Assembly (NCBI GenBank): GCA_948470475.1
Contig: OX419335.1
Coordinates: forward strand, 21,484,499-21,548,498
Length of the DNA stretch: 64,000 bases
Direction: 5' to 3'
From: Galaxea fascicularis
Taxonomy: Eukaryota; Cnidaria; Anthozoa; Scleractinia; Euphylliidae
In this document: in pieces, positions 43,609 to 55,457 of the stretch
How the letters are laid out: the number at the start of each line of letters is the position of its first letter
Numbering within the stretch: position 1 is the first letter of the stretch
Notes under the pieces: model-generated
What the model was told of the DNA's origin: nothing
Databases searched by the model: none
What the model saw: the letters and a program-made list of their open reading frames with translations, nothing else
Made by a program: the position numbers and the translations under genes

Positions 43609-46365
43609 CTGAAAATTAAGAAGAGCACGAGTAAATGAATATGATGAGTAACAAGACAAAAAGGAAAGAAAATACGCGGAAAGCCCAGAGGAACCACAAA
43701 GCTAAAAATAAATTGATGGCAAGCTCAATAGTTTCATTCATATAGCATCAACGAGGGCAGCGCTGAGTCTCGGAAACGTTTGGTATGGGTGTGACACAGA
43801 GTTTTATAAATCCCGCCCATCTAAGATTAGGATAGTCTTCTAAAATCAGACCAGGCGAAACTGTCCCTCTACCTTTTTCTGTTTTTGAAGCCCAATGATG
43901 CTGGACAAAAATTTGACTAAACACTGAAACAAAAGAAACTGGTAAAATACGGTTGCAATTACATTTGTTGTTTCCTCACTACCACCAAAATCGTTCAAAG
44001 CCAGTACCCCATAGAGCTAACCACAAACCTATTTAGATTAGTACATAGGAAAACTCCTCAGAGACAAAGTGAAGCTAACAAGGAACATTTTGCTGCTAGC
44101 ATAGCTTTACGGTGAGGTGACAAAGAAATAAATATGATTGAAAATTTTAGGTATTCTATCAATACTTAAATCATAACATGATGTTCTTAGGGCGCAGAAT
44201 CTACTTTTCTACTTTGATTACTAAGATAAGTTACAATGACTTTCATCAGTTACAATTTCACTTACTTGAATCAACTTCTATTTGGCGTTGCTCAACGTCT
44301 TTCAATAACTTGCAGTCTCTCTGCACACTGCCACAGGATTTGACGTATCTATAAATAGAGTCTACAAGAAGAGCTGAAAGACTTGCTGTAGCAGTCGCGA
44401 GGAGACCTCCAACCATATATGAAAATATGACGTTAACTGTTGGATAATTACAGGTTATATCTGCGACACTTTTTGGGTCGTGTGGGGGACGTTCATGTAG
44501 TTGTACCTTGCTACTGCCCTCTGGAACTGAAGCAATGAATGTTGATGCAAAAGTGGCTTGCTTTCTTGTCGGGCGTTTCCTTCCAGTTCGACTTCTTTCG
44601 GCATAGTAACCGGAATTCTGAGAAGAATCCTTTGTCGCAAAACTATCAATGTTCTTTGATTTAACATCTTCAGGCTGAGAACTTGTCACTTCCAAACTTT
44701 CTTCCTCGGATATGTTTGAGTCCTCATATTTCGCCACGTCAAATTTGTCAAGACCGAGTGTTTGACGCCAAGAATCTATGGCATCTTTGTTTAAATCAGA
44801 TTTTCTACGTTTGATCAGTTTTTCCAGAGAATGGAATTGTTTCCCTCTATATTTCGTAACTGCCTTTGTTTTTGTTTCGTTTCCTGAAACAGGTTTTCGG
44901 TTAGGTGCTTCTAGCTCTATGGGGTGTTCTTGGTCACTGGATTCGCACCCTATGGTACCACCTACACAGCTAGTAACATCTGCTGGCAGCTGTTCCCATC
45001 CTGACCACTGCCGAAATACCTTATGTGGGACAGTCCAATAGTTGGATAATTTACACTGAAGTGAAGAATTAAAATCAATCAATATCAATCGACCATCAAT
45101 CAATCAATCAATCAATCGATCAATCGATCGATGGTTCGTTGGAAGGAAGGGAGGAAAGACGGACGGACAGAAGGGAGGGGAGGAGGGAGGGAGAAAGGAA
45201 GCAAGCAAGCAAGCAAAGGAAGGAAGGAGGGATGAAAGAAGCAAGTAAACAAGGAGGGAAGGAAGGAAGGGGGGAGGGAGCAAGGAAGCAAGGAAACAAG
45301 GAAGGAAGGAACGGAGGGAGGAAAGAGGGAGGGAGGAAGCAAGGAAACCAGGAAGGAAGGAACCGACAAGAGGGAGGTAGCAAGGAAGAAAGGAAGGAAA
45401 GACGGGAGGGGGGAGGGAGGGAGGAAGGGAACAAGGAAACAAGGAAGGAAGTGAGGGAATGGGGAGGGAGGGAGCAAGGAAACAAGGAAGGAGGGAAGAG
45501 AGGGGGAAGGAGCAAGGAAACAGGGGAGGAAGGGAGGGAGGGAGGTAGCAAGAAAATAAGGAAGAAAGGAAGGGAGGAGAGAGGGAGGGAGGGAGGGAGG
45601 GAGCAAGGAAACAAGGAAGGAAGGGAGGAGGGAGGAAGGGGAAAGGGAGGGAGGGAGGAAGCAAGGAAACAAGGGAGGAAGGGAGGGGGAGGGAGAGAGG
45701 TACCAAGGAAACAAGGGGAGGAGGAAGGGACGGAGGGAGGTAGCAAGGAAACAAGGAAGGAAGGAAGGAAGGGGGAAGAAGGGAGCGAGGGAGCAAGGAA
45801 ACAAGGAAGGAAGGAAGGGAGGGAGGGAGGGGCAAGGGAGGGAGGAAGCAAGGAAACAAGGAAGGAAGGAAGGGGGAGGGAGGGTGGGAGGGTGGAAACA
45901 AGGGAGGGGGAGGGAGGGAGGGGGGGAGGGCGGAAGGAAGGAAACAAGGAAGGAAGGAGGGAGGGGAGAGCAAGGAAACAAGAAAGGAAGGAAGGGAGGG
46001 GGAGGAAGGAAGGTAAAAAAAATGAATTGATAATGAATCTGGGTTAAAATGAGTGTATGAAGTGCAGACGTGCACTGCTCGTAAGACGTCACAAGATTGG
46101 GAAGGAGGCAAGGAAGGGAGGGATGGATGACTGGATGCAGTTGCCATCTTGGTTGATCCTGGAATCAGTAGGTGCCAGAAATATTTCAATGAGACCTTCA
46201 AACCCCGTTTTATGTTGAACAATAAAAAGAAGAGTAAAATCAATAACTGTGATCATGCTGTTAGTTGTGACTTTATAGTTGATAGCTGGTTTAACTTACC
46301 AGAAACAAGATGATTACACCAATAATTATAATAACTACAGTCTTCCAGCGAACCTCTATCCTCAT
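43304..46365 (-). CDS. Receptor gene D: transmembrane death-domain protein without Cys-rich repeats
   Basis: Inferred exons 46300-46365, 44266-45055, 43873-43923 (less sure) and 43304-43608, giving 403 residues, or 386 without the small exon. It has a signal peptide (1-22), an ectodomain of about 205 residues with only four cysteines and many Lys, Asp, Glu and Ser, a transmembrane helix (about 229-257, core SYMVGGLLATATASLSALL), a cytoplasmic stretch with two Cys, and the death domain. Exon lengths and phases follow genes A and C, so it is best read as a TNFR-type receptor that has lost or replaced its ligand-binding repeats. It could be ligand-independent, bind something else, or act as a partner of A and C. 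Confidence 0.7.
43873..43923 (-). CDS. Gene D candidate linker exon
   Basis: A 51-bp phase 1-1 exon with a strong acceptor (TTTTGTTTCAG) and a weaker donor GTAGAG. Using it gives Asp at the junction with the death-domain exon, as in gene C; skipping it gives Asn. It matches the linker position in A, B and C. Confidence 0.45.
44266..45055 (-). CDS. Gene D exon 2: ectodomain and transmembrane helix
   Basis: Acceptor CTTCACTTCAG, phase 0; donor GTAAGT, phase 1; 790 bp. Cysteines occur only near the start (CKLSNYW, CVGGTIGC) and before the helix, so no TNFR repeat can form. Confidence 0.75.
45069..45131. repeat. (AATC)n / ATCGATCG simple repeat
   Basis: Tandem CAAT and CGAT words at the edge of the polypurine tract in gene D intron 1. 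Confidence 0.85.
45132..46015. repeat. Polypurine tract (GGAA/GGGA), about 900 bp
   Basis: Almost pure purine on the plus strand, organised as loose units of about 40-50 bp (GGGAGGGAGCAAGGAAACAA then GGAAGG runs). The frames of several hundred codons on both strands are composition artefacts. In the transcript of gene D it is an intronic polypyrimidine stretch. Confidence 0.95.
46300..46365 (-). CDS. Gene D exon 1: signal-peptide exon
   Basis: ATG at 46365-46363, 22 codons (MRIEVRWKT then a run of V, I, G, L and F), and a GTAAGT donor in phase 0. Length and phase are the same as in gene C. Confidence 0.7.
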
Positions 46366-46612
46366 GGATCAGCTTTCATTTGTTCACTTGCCACTCCTAA
46401 CAACAGTAAAGATAACTATACCTTAGAAAGTGAACACTGGTTTTATATTGGCCATGATCCTCAAGAGCACTTGTTTGTTTACAAAGATATGATGGCATGC
46501 AGATATTGTAGCGGCAATCATGAACAACGTAACTACTTGAGAAAAGTGGCCTCTTGGCGTCCAAAAATCGTTCACGAAAACCTCTGACTCAACAGTATTA
46601 CTACAGTAACTA

Positions 46613-46710
46613 CCCCCTCCCCCTCCCCTATTCAATGTTGAATTTAGGAAACCGCAATATTCGGGAAACGTTTTGGAGCCACAAACAACATTGAATTGGG
46701 GGAGGGGGGG
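46613..46710. repeat. Foldback with pyrimidine/purine arms
   Basis: CCCCCTCCCC...TTCAATGTTGAATT pairs with AACAACATTGAATTGGGGGAG on the right. Confidence 0.65.
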
Positions 46711-49700
46711 TGGTGGTGAAACTCGGTTGTTAGTGTTTTCACATAGAGAGGCTTTGGAGCTCAATTTCGTCAACAGTTTTGTTCAAGATTGTAGTTATCA
46801 CTTTCTTTGGAATTCTAATCTCGATCTTAAATGAACAGCAAGTGTGGAAGCTGACTCTAGAAGATTCTAGTGTTATATTATCCCACTAAAAGGCGTTAGT
46901 GACAGGTAGCAGGGCTTTATCAATTTTGGATTTAACTGTATCTCAGACCAGTTCTTTAAGAACATGCTACAACCTTTAGGTTGTCAACGTGTAGATGTTA
47001 AATCCCCCCGATAGTTTTTCCTACTTTTTCATGACGTCTGCCGCACGAAAAATGCTGACAGTTTTGATTAGTTATGTTATTGAAAGAAGTTATTGAATTT
47101 ATCTACATGAATATGTTGTGTGTGTTTTCCGTTGTAAACAGCCCATAGAGACCCTTCTTCTACAAGTTAAAAGGCGCATGAATTACATAACAATTACCAT
47201 CATTTATCAAAATGTTATGTCATTGTGGCTAGATGAGGCGGTATACACAAAATTAGGCACAAGCATAACTAAATTTTAATTTTGCACTCCTCGTGTATTG
47301 TTTGGAATCTCAAGTGCGTATATACAAAACCAAAACCTAAAACAAGAACAGGCCGGCACTGAATCTGACCGCACCGAATGTGACTTGCACGTGCGAATAC
47401 AACTTTGATGAAGGCAGAGAGAGGATGTTTTGAGAATGGTCGAATGTCTGCTCTTTAACATTACACCGATCTGAACACAGTTAGGAAATCCATACGAAAT
47501 CTCTAACATGCATGACTCAGTTATTTGAACAAATTACAGTCTCGATTACTGTTAACGTAGAAATGTCGCTCGTTTCTTTTATCATAGCATAAGTTATATA
47601 GAATTGTGACTTGAAATGGCAACTATTCACAACCCCATAAAATTTCAAATTGAGCTGATATTTACAGAGAGAGAGTCAGCAGACGACATTGTTTACGTTA
47701 CAAACTAATATCCAATGAACGTGTTCCACGACTCTGCTGGTCATCGAACCATGCAAATGTACGAAGGTTTCATCAAGTGGTCACTTAGGTTAAGAAACGA
47801 AAGTAATTCGATTTTGCTTTTAAAAACATCTACAAAACAGCAGGTTTATACAATGTTTTAGTCATTATAGGTAGATCAGAAGATTTTACTTCTACAACTT
47901 ATGATTATGTTGAGTTTCGGAATTGATCTTGCGAACGACATTAATCAGGACCTATCAAATGGCTTACTTATTTGCATGTAGCTGTGTATCCGCCGGCAAC
48001 ATGTCAACAAATCCTGCTGACCAAACATCGGCCGTTCAAAATGGACAATTCAAAATTTAGATCGCATTCTCTAAATCAGGAAAACAAATTACCTTATTTA
48101 AACATGAATCCAAACAATTGTTGTGGGTGATTCCACCATACGAGAGCCTGCTGCTGGTCAACGCATCCACTATCACATCAGCTCTCTATATGATACTTGA
48201 GCGAGTCGCAACCCCGGCTTTACGCAGGTAAAAACACTGATACCTACAGCTGTAGCTGCGGTTGCCAGGTCACGGCATACTTAATGGGCCGCAAGGCAGG
48301 AGATTGTCAAGCAAAACTCTCATACTGGAGTAACCGATCGACTGCCCGGAATCCGGGAATTTATATTTTGTTTCTGCGAAATCGAGGCTTGGAGGGGAAT
48401 CCCCGAATATTGCTTGCGTGACCTTGAATTCCGTCATGTAACGTATTTCGTCTCAGGTTCCTTCACTCTGAAATTAATTTATTGATTTCGTTTTCTTAAC
48501 TCTCACAAAGGCTGATAGAAATGGTAATGTTTTACCTTGCCAGAGGCGCAGAAGTGTTGGCGCATGAGAGCCAATGTGGACAGTGTGTACTCCTTTGCCA
48601 CGTGGATTAGGAAGCGTCTTTAGTGGATGTCGAGTTAACAATCGCTACAAAGGGTGAGCAGGAGACAATAGTTTGATGTTTTACCTCAAATGGTATCGGA
48701 GCCTTATTTAGCCGCCCCCCAATTTTGATAGATCCATCCACGAAGTCTAGTTACCTTGGAATCAATGAGCTGTTGGACGAGAGAGCTCGGTTCGCCTGCA
48801 TATCCTTATGGGCTTGCTTCAACACCGTCAGTGTAAACTGAATACCAGGGGCGAAATGCAGACTGCAGACAACGGGTAAAACGCAGAAAAAGATTCTCTG
48901 GCGTAAGATTTGGGGGTGAAGAGACCTGTCGCCGACCGGAGTCCATTCCGTTCGGTTTTGCAACAAGTGAAACGCTGAAGACTTGTCCAAGATGACCAAA
49001 CACATCACACAAGAGCAAAGGTTTCTCTTTTTCAGTCACGACCCATCTTGCCAAGGCCTTTCCATTTCTCAAGTGAGTGGCCAACTTCTTGACTTCCGTT
49101 TTAAACTTAAGCATGCGCACAAAGATCGCAACTTCACGTTTTTCGTTTTCCGGTGCAATCCCATCCGCTGGGAACGAGATTGTTTCCGGGAGGGAGGGGA
49201 GGACCGAGGGTCGCGAGTTCAAATTCAACCGCAAAGAAAGGTGTCCTAACCACCCTCGGAATTCAAACGGCGGTGAATTCGCATGAGGTCCTACTTCAGC
49301 CCATCATCAAAACTGGTCAGTCACCCCAGAATGGATTCACCCCACCTTTATCGTTATATGAGGATTCAATTTTCTCCGTTTCAATAATTTAATAAAATCG
49401 AATTTTTCTGGAACTCTGGAGTTGATTCTACGAAAAGGGAAAACCCCAACTGATGCCGAGTGATATCTTGGTTTTCATTTAAAATTTCCATATTACCTCT
49501 GCTACTCTTTAAACAACAACTAGTATTAATCAGTTCATTTCAAATTCAAATCTACCGTATTTATTGTCACATAGACTATTTCAAAGATCGTTGACTATCA
49601 AAGAATGCGTGACGCCGATCATGTGTCCCACGGACGTGACATGGTGAGCAACTTTCATCACTGTCGTCACTACCTTGAAATCAGTAATTTCTTTGCCATT

Positions 49701-50020
49701 TGCCAACGGCTTGTCAAACCAGAGGATCAAAGCAAATGGAAATAAAACTCCTGCTGTGCGTTCTATTTATAATTTGCTTTAAAAGTTCTTTTAATTTCCC
49801 GTTATTGTGACCGAGTATATCGCGAATCTCTTTCCGAGTCTCAGTAAGACTTTCGATCATGTTTCGTCTTCAAACGTGACTCCTACAAGCTTACGGACAA
49901 CCGGTAAGTTGAAATTATCACTACATCACAGAAAACTCTGTAATTGAAATTTGATTTTATGAAAATTGACAGCTGCACTTAAGCTGTCAACTCGAACATT
50001 TCTTTTTATTTGTCGACGAG
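46711..50020. other. Intergenic, no gene recognised
   Basis: The longest frame is 142 codons on the minus strand (48806-49234), without a domain I know. The sequence near 49201-49230 (GGTCGCGAGTTCAAATTCAA) faintly resembles a tRNA B-box but lacks a matching A-box. Confidence 0.4.
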
Positions 50021-50029
50021 CAGATGGCT

Positions 50030-50036
50030 TATAAAA
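50030..50036 (+). promoter_or_regulatory. TATA box of the GPCR gene
   Basis: TATAAAA 91 bases before the start codon, placing the transcription start near 50060 and a 5' leader of about 60 bases. Confidence 0.5.
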
Positions 50037-50092
50037 AATTGCTCTCACAGAGGTCTGGGTTAGAACGCACACGTCTTGAGAGAGGACACTAC

Positions 50093-50101
50093 ATGAGCTG
50101 A
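50093..50101 (+). promoter_or_regulatory. Two-codon uORF in the GPCR leader
   Basis: ATG-AGC-TGA, 20 bases upstream of the main ATG; may lower translation of the receptor if the leader is unspliced. Confidence 0.45.
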
Positions 50102-50120
50102 ATTGCCCTCAAATTAAACT

Positions 50121-51014
50121 ATGAGTGAATGGTACCGGTATACCGGATGGCTACCCTCACTGCTGGCTGTTGTCGGAAACGCAATGGTTGTTTATTTGAT
50201 TTTAACACGGCGAAAACTTCGCACTACGAATAACCATTTCGTTCTTTCTCTCGCGATCGCGGACTTTTGCGTTGGCATATCGTACTACCCAGGGCACATG
50301 ATTTGCTATTTGTTGGCCTCTTCATGCAAGCATTCCATGATCAGCGATGACATAGCAGTACTTGCTATTTATTCTTCTGTCTCTAATCTATGTGCCATGA
50401 CCCTCGATCGCTACATCGCCATCGTTAAACCTCTTCATTATGTGTCACTGATGACTGCTCGCCGTGTCAAAGCCCTGACAGTTGGGGCTTGGCTTATCCC
50501 AACCTTAGCTTACTTCGTTCCCTCCGTTTGCATCAGTTTGCAATTATTCAGTGTAAACCTTAAGGTCAGCGTGATTGTATGGACTTCTATCTTTGAATTT
50601 ATCCCGTGCACCGTTTTAATGATAGCTACTACAAGGGCCTTGATTGCATCAAGGAAACATCATCGGTATGACGCACAACTCGAGTCTCAGATACGCTTCA
50701 ACCAACCGAATATGAAATACGCTCTAAAATCTGCTTCTTCAATCAAGTTGATAGCAACTGTGGTTGCAATATTTCTAAGCTGCTATGCACTGGAAGTGTA
50801 CAGTTCATTTTGCCACTTTACGGCGGTGTGCGCTTTACACGAGGACGTATCCTGCACTGTTTACATTTTGGTTATTTTTAACTCTGCTGCCAATCCGTTC
50901 GCTTATGCACTTTTCAAGCGAGACATTAAAAATGAATTCGATAAAACTTTTTTCCGAAAAGCTGTGGGTAAAATAGTGCGCAACTCCGAGCGAACAGGGA
51001 CTACCAGCTTGTAA
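50121..51014 (+). CDS. Class A (rhodopsin-like) GPCR, intronless
   Basis: A 297-residue seven-helix receptor in one exon. TM1 has GN (19-20), TM2 has LSLAIAD (42-48), TM3 ends with LDRYIAIV (DRY 96-98), TM4 has Trp124, and TM7 has NSAANPFAYALF (NPxxY at 258-262) followed by a short helix-8 region. The usual TM6 CWxP switch is replaced by CYAL (221-224). The N-terminus is very short and no signal peptide is seen. Many cnidarian receptors of this kind are intronless orphans related loosely to adenosine, melanocortin or amine receptors; the ligand cannot be told. The TATA box, leader and AATAAA at 51080 support a compact gene. Confidence 0.92.
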   Translation: MSEWYRYTGWLPSLLAVVGNAMVVYLILTRRKLRTTNNHFVLSLAIADFCVGISYYPGHMICYLLASSCKHSMISDDIAVLAIYSSVSNLCAMTLDRYIAIVKPLHYVSLMTARRVKALTVGAWLIPTLAYFVPSVCISLQLFSVNLKVSVIVWTSIFEFIPCTVLMIATTRALIASRKHHRYDAQLESQIRFNQPNMKYALKSASSIKLIATVVAIFLSCYALEVYSSFCHFTAVCALHEDVSCTVYILVIFNSAANPFAYALFKRDIKNEFDKTFFRKAVGKIVRNSERTGTTSL

Positions 51015-51079
51015 CGCTTTACTTAAAAACAGTGCCACTGTAATCAGCCTTCTTCTAATTTATGCGATAATTTGAAAAC

Positions 51080-51085
51080 AATAAA
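51080..51085 (+). terminator. Poly(A) signal AATAAA of the GPCR gene
   Basis: AATAAA 66 bases after the GPCR stop codon. Confidence 0.65.
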
Positions 51086-51929
51086 ATGAAAATCCGTTGA
51101 AAACAATATTACAAAAAATTGTCAGGTAGATAAAGCAATAACAAAAAATTTGTCGACACGAAAAGAACTGAGCAGTTTGTGTGTTCACAAATCATTCAAG
51201 CAAGGATGTTGCAAGAGATCGTCCTAGCAGTGTTGGCGGGCAGTTGTTCTAAACCTTTCCTTTCTGTTGCAATTGCTCTCTCGCTTCGTCAAGGGTGAAA
51301 GCCTCAAAATGATTTTAATTTGGGATCAGTCAAGTTTTACAAGTACTAGGAAAAGGTAAGGATAATAATATGTGTGCTTGGGCGAAAATCGATCATTGTT
51401 GTAGCTGTCAGCGCAAAATAAGGTTGCACTCATCTTATGCCAATTGGCCATATTTATTATGTTACCTTCATAACTCAAAATAATAAAATCAAGTCTTCCG
51501 GATACAGTCCTTGTATTACAAATCACGATTCCAAAAAAAAGGTATCACACTCTCGTGATTTACCTAATTTGAGTCAAATACCTATGTCAGCCTACTCTTT
51601 ATTAAGGAAAATCAATATTCCCGGCATTGGGTGACAAAAGACTCGTATCGTGAAAATTAGTGATGACACATGCGGTGCTTCAAAGTTTACATAAAATCAC
51701 GTTTTGAATGGTTTTCCTCGTTTCGTTTATTCGAATTACAATTCCTGATTCATATCTTGTCTTTTTTCGATCTTCCCTGCTCTTGAGATCTCCTGAAGTG
51801 TCGTTAGATTCAATTTATGACCGTTGTGATAATAGCTGAGGAAAGTGACTGATGCCATGTCAGTTTTAAGTTCCAGATGTTTTGAACCCCGCGATTTGAT
51901 TAAAAATCGGGTATGAAACAACGTCAGGC
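51086..51929. other. No gene seen
   Basis: Nothing recognisable beyond short frames. Confidence 0.4.
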
Positions 51930-51932
51930 CAG

Positions 51933-52162
51933 GGGCCCGTTTCTCGAAACTCCCGAAACATTTCGGGCGTATTTCGGGTGACATAATTTTCTTGGTGTCT
52001 TAAAAACGAAGTTGTTTCAAGGCATGAAATTTTGCAACAAATTTGCCCTTTCATATTTAGAAATCATGGCAAAAAAAACAGCTTTTTTGAATGAGCGTAT
52101 CGCAGTCTTAGAAATGGATTTTAGGGCCCGAAAAGTTTACGGGACTTTCGAGAAACGGGCCC
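51933..52162. mobile_element. PIF/Harbinger-like MITE with CAG target duplication
   Basis: Terminal inverted repeats GGGCCCGTTTCTCGAAA and TTTCGAGAAACGGGCCC, flanked by CAG on both sides (51930-51932 and 52163-52165). 230 bp, non-coding. A three-base duplication fits PIF/Harbinger elements. Confidence 0.75.
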
Positions 52163-52165
52163 CAG

Positions 52166-55100
52166 TCTCTTTAAGTCTTCTTTAACGCGTTCACATGATA
52201 AAATTTCTTTTCTTTTCCAAATCTCAGCCTCGGGTTTATTCTTAAAATATTCTTAAAATTTCGCAAATTTCAGTCTCGATATTCTTATAATTGAATATCT
52301 TCTTATATAAAAAAGAGTGTAAACCTCGCGATTAGACCAGCTACTTTCTAAAAGGAACAACACCATTCGCCTTGTTTTGACAAGTGAACCGAATAAAAAA
52401 ATCATTTCCCTTGAATCAAAAGTTTAGGCAATAGCTTGATAAATAGGATAACAACAGAAGTTGGTTGAAATTTTACAAAGATAAACCCTTCACTACGTGT
52501 GTGCTGGCTCCCGCTTTGATTAAATCCTTAAACTTCAATTCCTACGACAAGAAATACTGCTGAAACTGAACAAAGCACTTCAGTCAGTAAAATATCAAGC
52601 GTTAGAGTAAATGCCACTCTGGTAAACATGGGCGCGCTTTTAATCCAAAGGATACTGCGGAAGCCGGCTGTGGGATTCTACTTGTTGTTATCACGTACTT
52701 ATCACTCATTTTAAAAAATGTACGTCTTGTAATGAATAAAAAGTCACGTATAGCAATTCTAACACAATGTTATTTGCTTGTCACTGTGAAGGAAGTTTTG
52801 ATTCGCTCGACAAATTAATATGTGTTACAAAGCGGTGCAGCCGACTACGTGAGAACTGTACAGTTGCAGCTGTCATTTCAAATTTTTAACTGTTTTTTGT
52901 TGTGATCAATCACGTATAGCTCAAAATGGCATTTCTTTATATCGACTGAATCGAAATGAAGAAACACCCGCAAGTGTCACGGTAATGTACAGCATTTATT
53001 GTACAAGACAAACTACGAATCCAGATCTTTTTTTTTTTCACTTTTCGATTCTTTTTCCTTATCACTAAAGGGTCATTTGAATTACGATTGATGACGCCTA
53101 TAGCCTTAGTTGTTTTTGTTTCTTTTTTCTAGATTACAGAAATCTGAAGTCGGATTTGCTGACTAACAATAAGCACGTACACTCTTTCTGACATGAATCT
53201 AAGTCGCTTTATGCAAAATTCAACGATGGATAATTCATATACTATGCACGATATCACTGCCTGTAAAGAAATGCGAATGTGACAACACAAAAGATATCGA
53301 CAGTGAAAACGTTAATTCGTCCCCGTTTATACATCTCTTTTTTCAAAATCCATTCAGTAGGTGGCAGAATTTCTGTTTGGAAAATCGAAACTGACAAATG
53401 AATCTGAGTCAACACAGAATGATGATGCAAATAGACTGGTTAAGACCTTAAAACCTTAATTTGTTACTTAAATGAAGCCACATAAACGATCACCGATTTT
53501 CCACTGAGAAAAATAATGTTAACTATGTCATGTTTAATCAAGCTCTGGCTCTTCCACTTGCATCCTCATATGAGCATGTCAGTCCGCTCGGATGCAAAGC
53601 GATTCAAAGGAAACGAAAATGCAGCCAGTCCAGCGCGGAACATGGCGTAAATTTTGATTTTTGGAGTGAATACCGAAGATGGAGACAAATGTTGTGGCAA
53701 AATTTTCTTCAATCAAACTATAGGTGGGGGCAAGCCAAATAACAAAGTAACTAATGAAATCCTGAATGAAATATAGGAGGCAAACGCAGATTGGGAAAAC
53801 ACATAATATGAAATTTTGGAATTTGAGCCGTTAATTAGTGCCTAGTAATGACCCCAGTAATGCATTTTCTAGTGTAGGCACCCTGCGAATCTCATTTAGT
53901 CAAATCTGTTGTATTCATTAGCCCCCCCGGTAAGACGATAACCTTTTCAGCTTCCAAGTTTCCTAAAAGATTTATGTTTTCGATGGTTCGGCATCCTGCT
54001 ATTGATTACTGATTGGGTGAAAGGGTTTTGTGCACTGAACAGTTACGACAATTTTTTCCCGTTGATTATTTTGTCACGCGACTTATTTTCTCCACAAGAT
54101 ACCGATATACCTCAAAATTGTAAAACATTTCCTTCATGTCCACATTTTCTAAAATTTAGAAAAAAACTAGATACTTTATATCCGAATTGTGACAAACAAA
54201 ACCATATACCTAATTTACAACGGCTCTGGATACCGTACACTCAAACCTCTGATCGGGCGTTTTTACTCGGGATGTTCAAATAATGACTTCTTTTGTTCAG
54301 TTGTTCGCAAATTTGAAAATCAAAAGAAATTTGACATCAGTATTTGTAAACAGAAAACGTCGCTATTTTAACGTTAGAATGTACCGAGATAACATTTTTG
54401 CCAGTCCAAACGAAGGTTCTTTTTCTTATAGTAAACCTTTAACTGGTTTTCTCGAATATAAAAGTGGATGTTCTTAAAAAAGTAAACTCACCGAACAAAA
54501 TAATTTGCCATAGACAAACACTTTTATGTCAGTGGTGACTCAACTGAATTGAAAGACCCAATGTTATTTTAATTTAAAACCAGATAGATGTTCTCTTCTG
54601 CACGTTTTGGAAAACAAATTCAGTTATACCACCATTTAACACTCTTGATTTCTTCTTTCGAAATTCCTATCTATGGTGATACTATAACATAGGAATAAAT
54701 GTGAATATACTCATTGCCAGTTCGAAACATTTCTATATCCTCGGGTCTTTAAATTAAGCTTGACCTCTTAAAGGTTAGGTTGCTAGGAAACAGGAGAAGG
54801 GTAGATTTCGCCGTAAATCGTGATCCGAGGATGACACTCGTAAACATGTTTACCAATCAAGATAAATAGATCTTTCCGGCGCCATTCATCCTTCTCTTAT
54901 TTTTCAGTAGGGACTTCTGGTGCAATTAAACTACTTTGCTAGAAATAATGTTAAAATTTTATGCCTACAAGCGCGGCGTACTCGACTGAAATTGCCATTT
55001 ATATTCTACGTTTGCAGGCTGTATTCAATTATGTTATTTTATTCATGATGGTCTGCTAAGAAAGCTATGTGATTAAAATGGAGCTCACCTAATGTAATTT

Positions 55101-55457
55101 TAACTACTTCACTAAGGATAATGATGAAAGTACGTTCACCTCCAGGCGGGGCGTATTTAAGGTGGTCTTATACAAAAAAAAAATTGCCAAACATTATATT
55201 AATCAAAATAAACATCATGGAAAGTTGATAAGAAAAACACTTTATTTCAGTCACACTGCTTATTTATGTTCTAGATCTGTATGCTGTATTTAATTATGTA
55301 ATTTTATTCTTGATGGTGGTCTCCTCAGAAAGCTGTATGATTGAAATGGAGCTTACATGACAATGCCATAAAAATTAAAACAGAAAAGTTAATATAAGTT
55401 TGTGTAGTGCAAATTTGTAAATAGCATGTTTTAAATTAAACCGTATAAAATTCTTCC

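Noticed and set aside
45104..46243. Frames of 275-379 codons on both strands over the GGAA tract
   Set aside because: They are Pro/Ser/Leu or Lys/Glu/Gly repeats produced by the polypurine composition, open in several frames at once; not proteins.
48806..49234. 142-codon minus-strand gene
   Set aside because: No domain, no splice logic, and overlapping frames on the other strand of similar length; could be real but cannot be supported.
49195..49235. Third tRNA-like SINE
   Set aside because: Only a vague B-box-like word; no A-box at the right distance and no shared SINE body.
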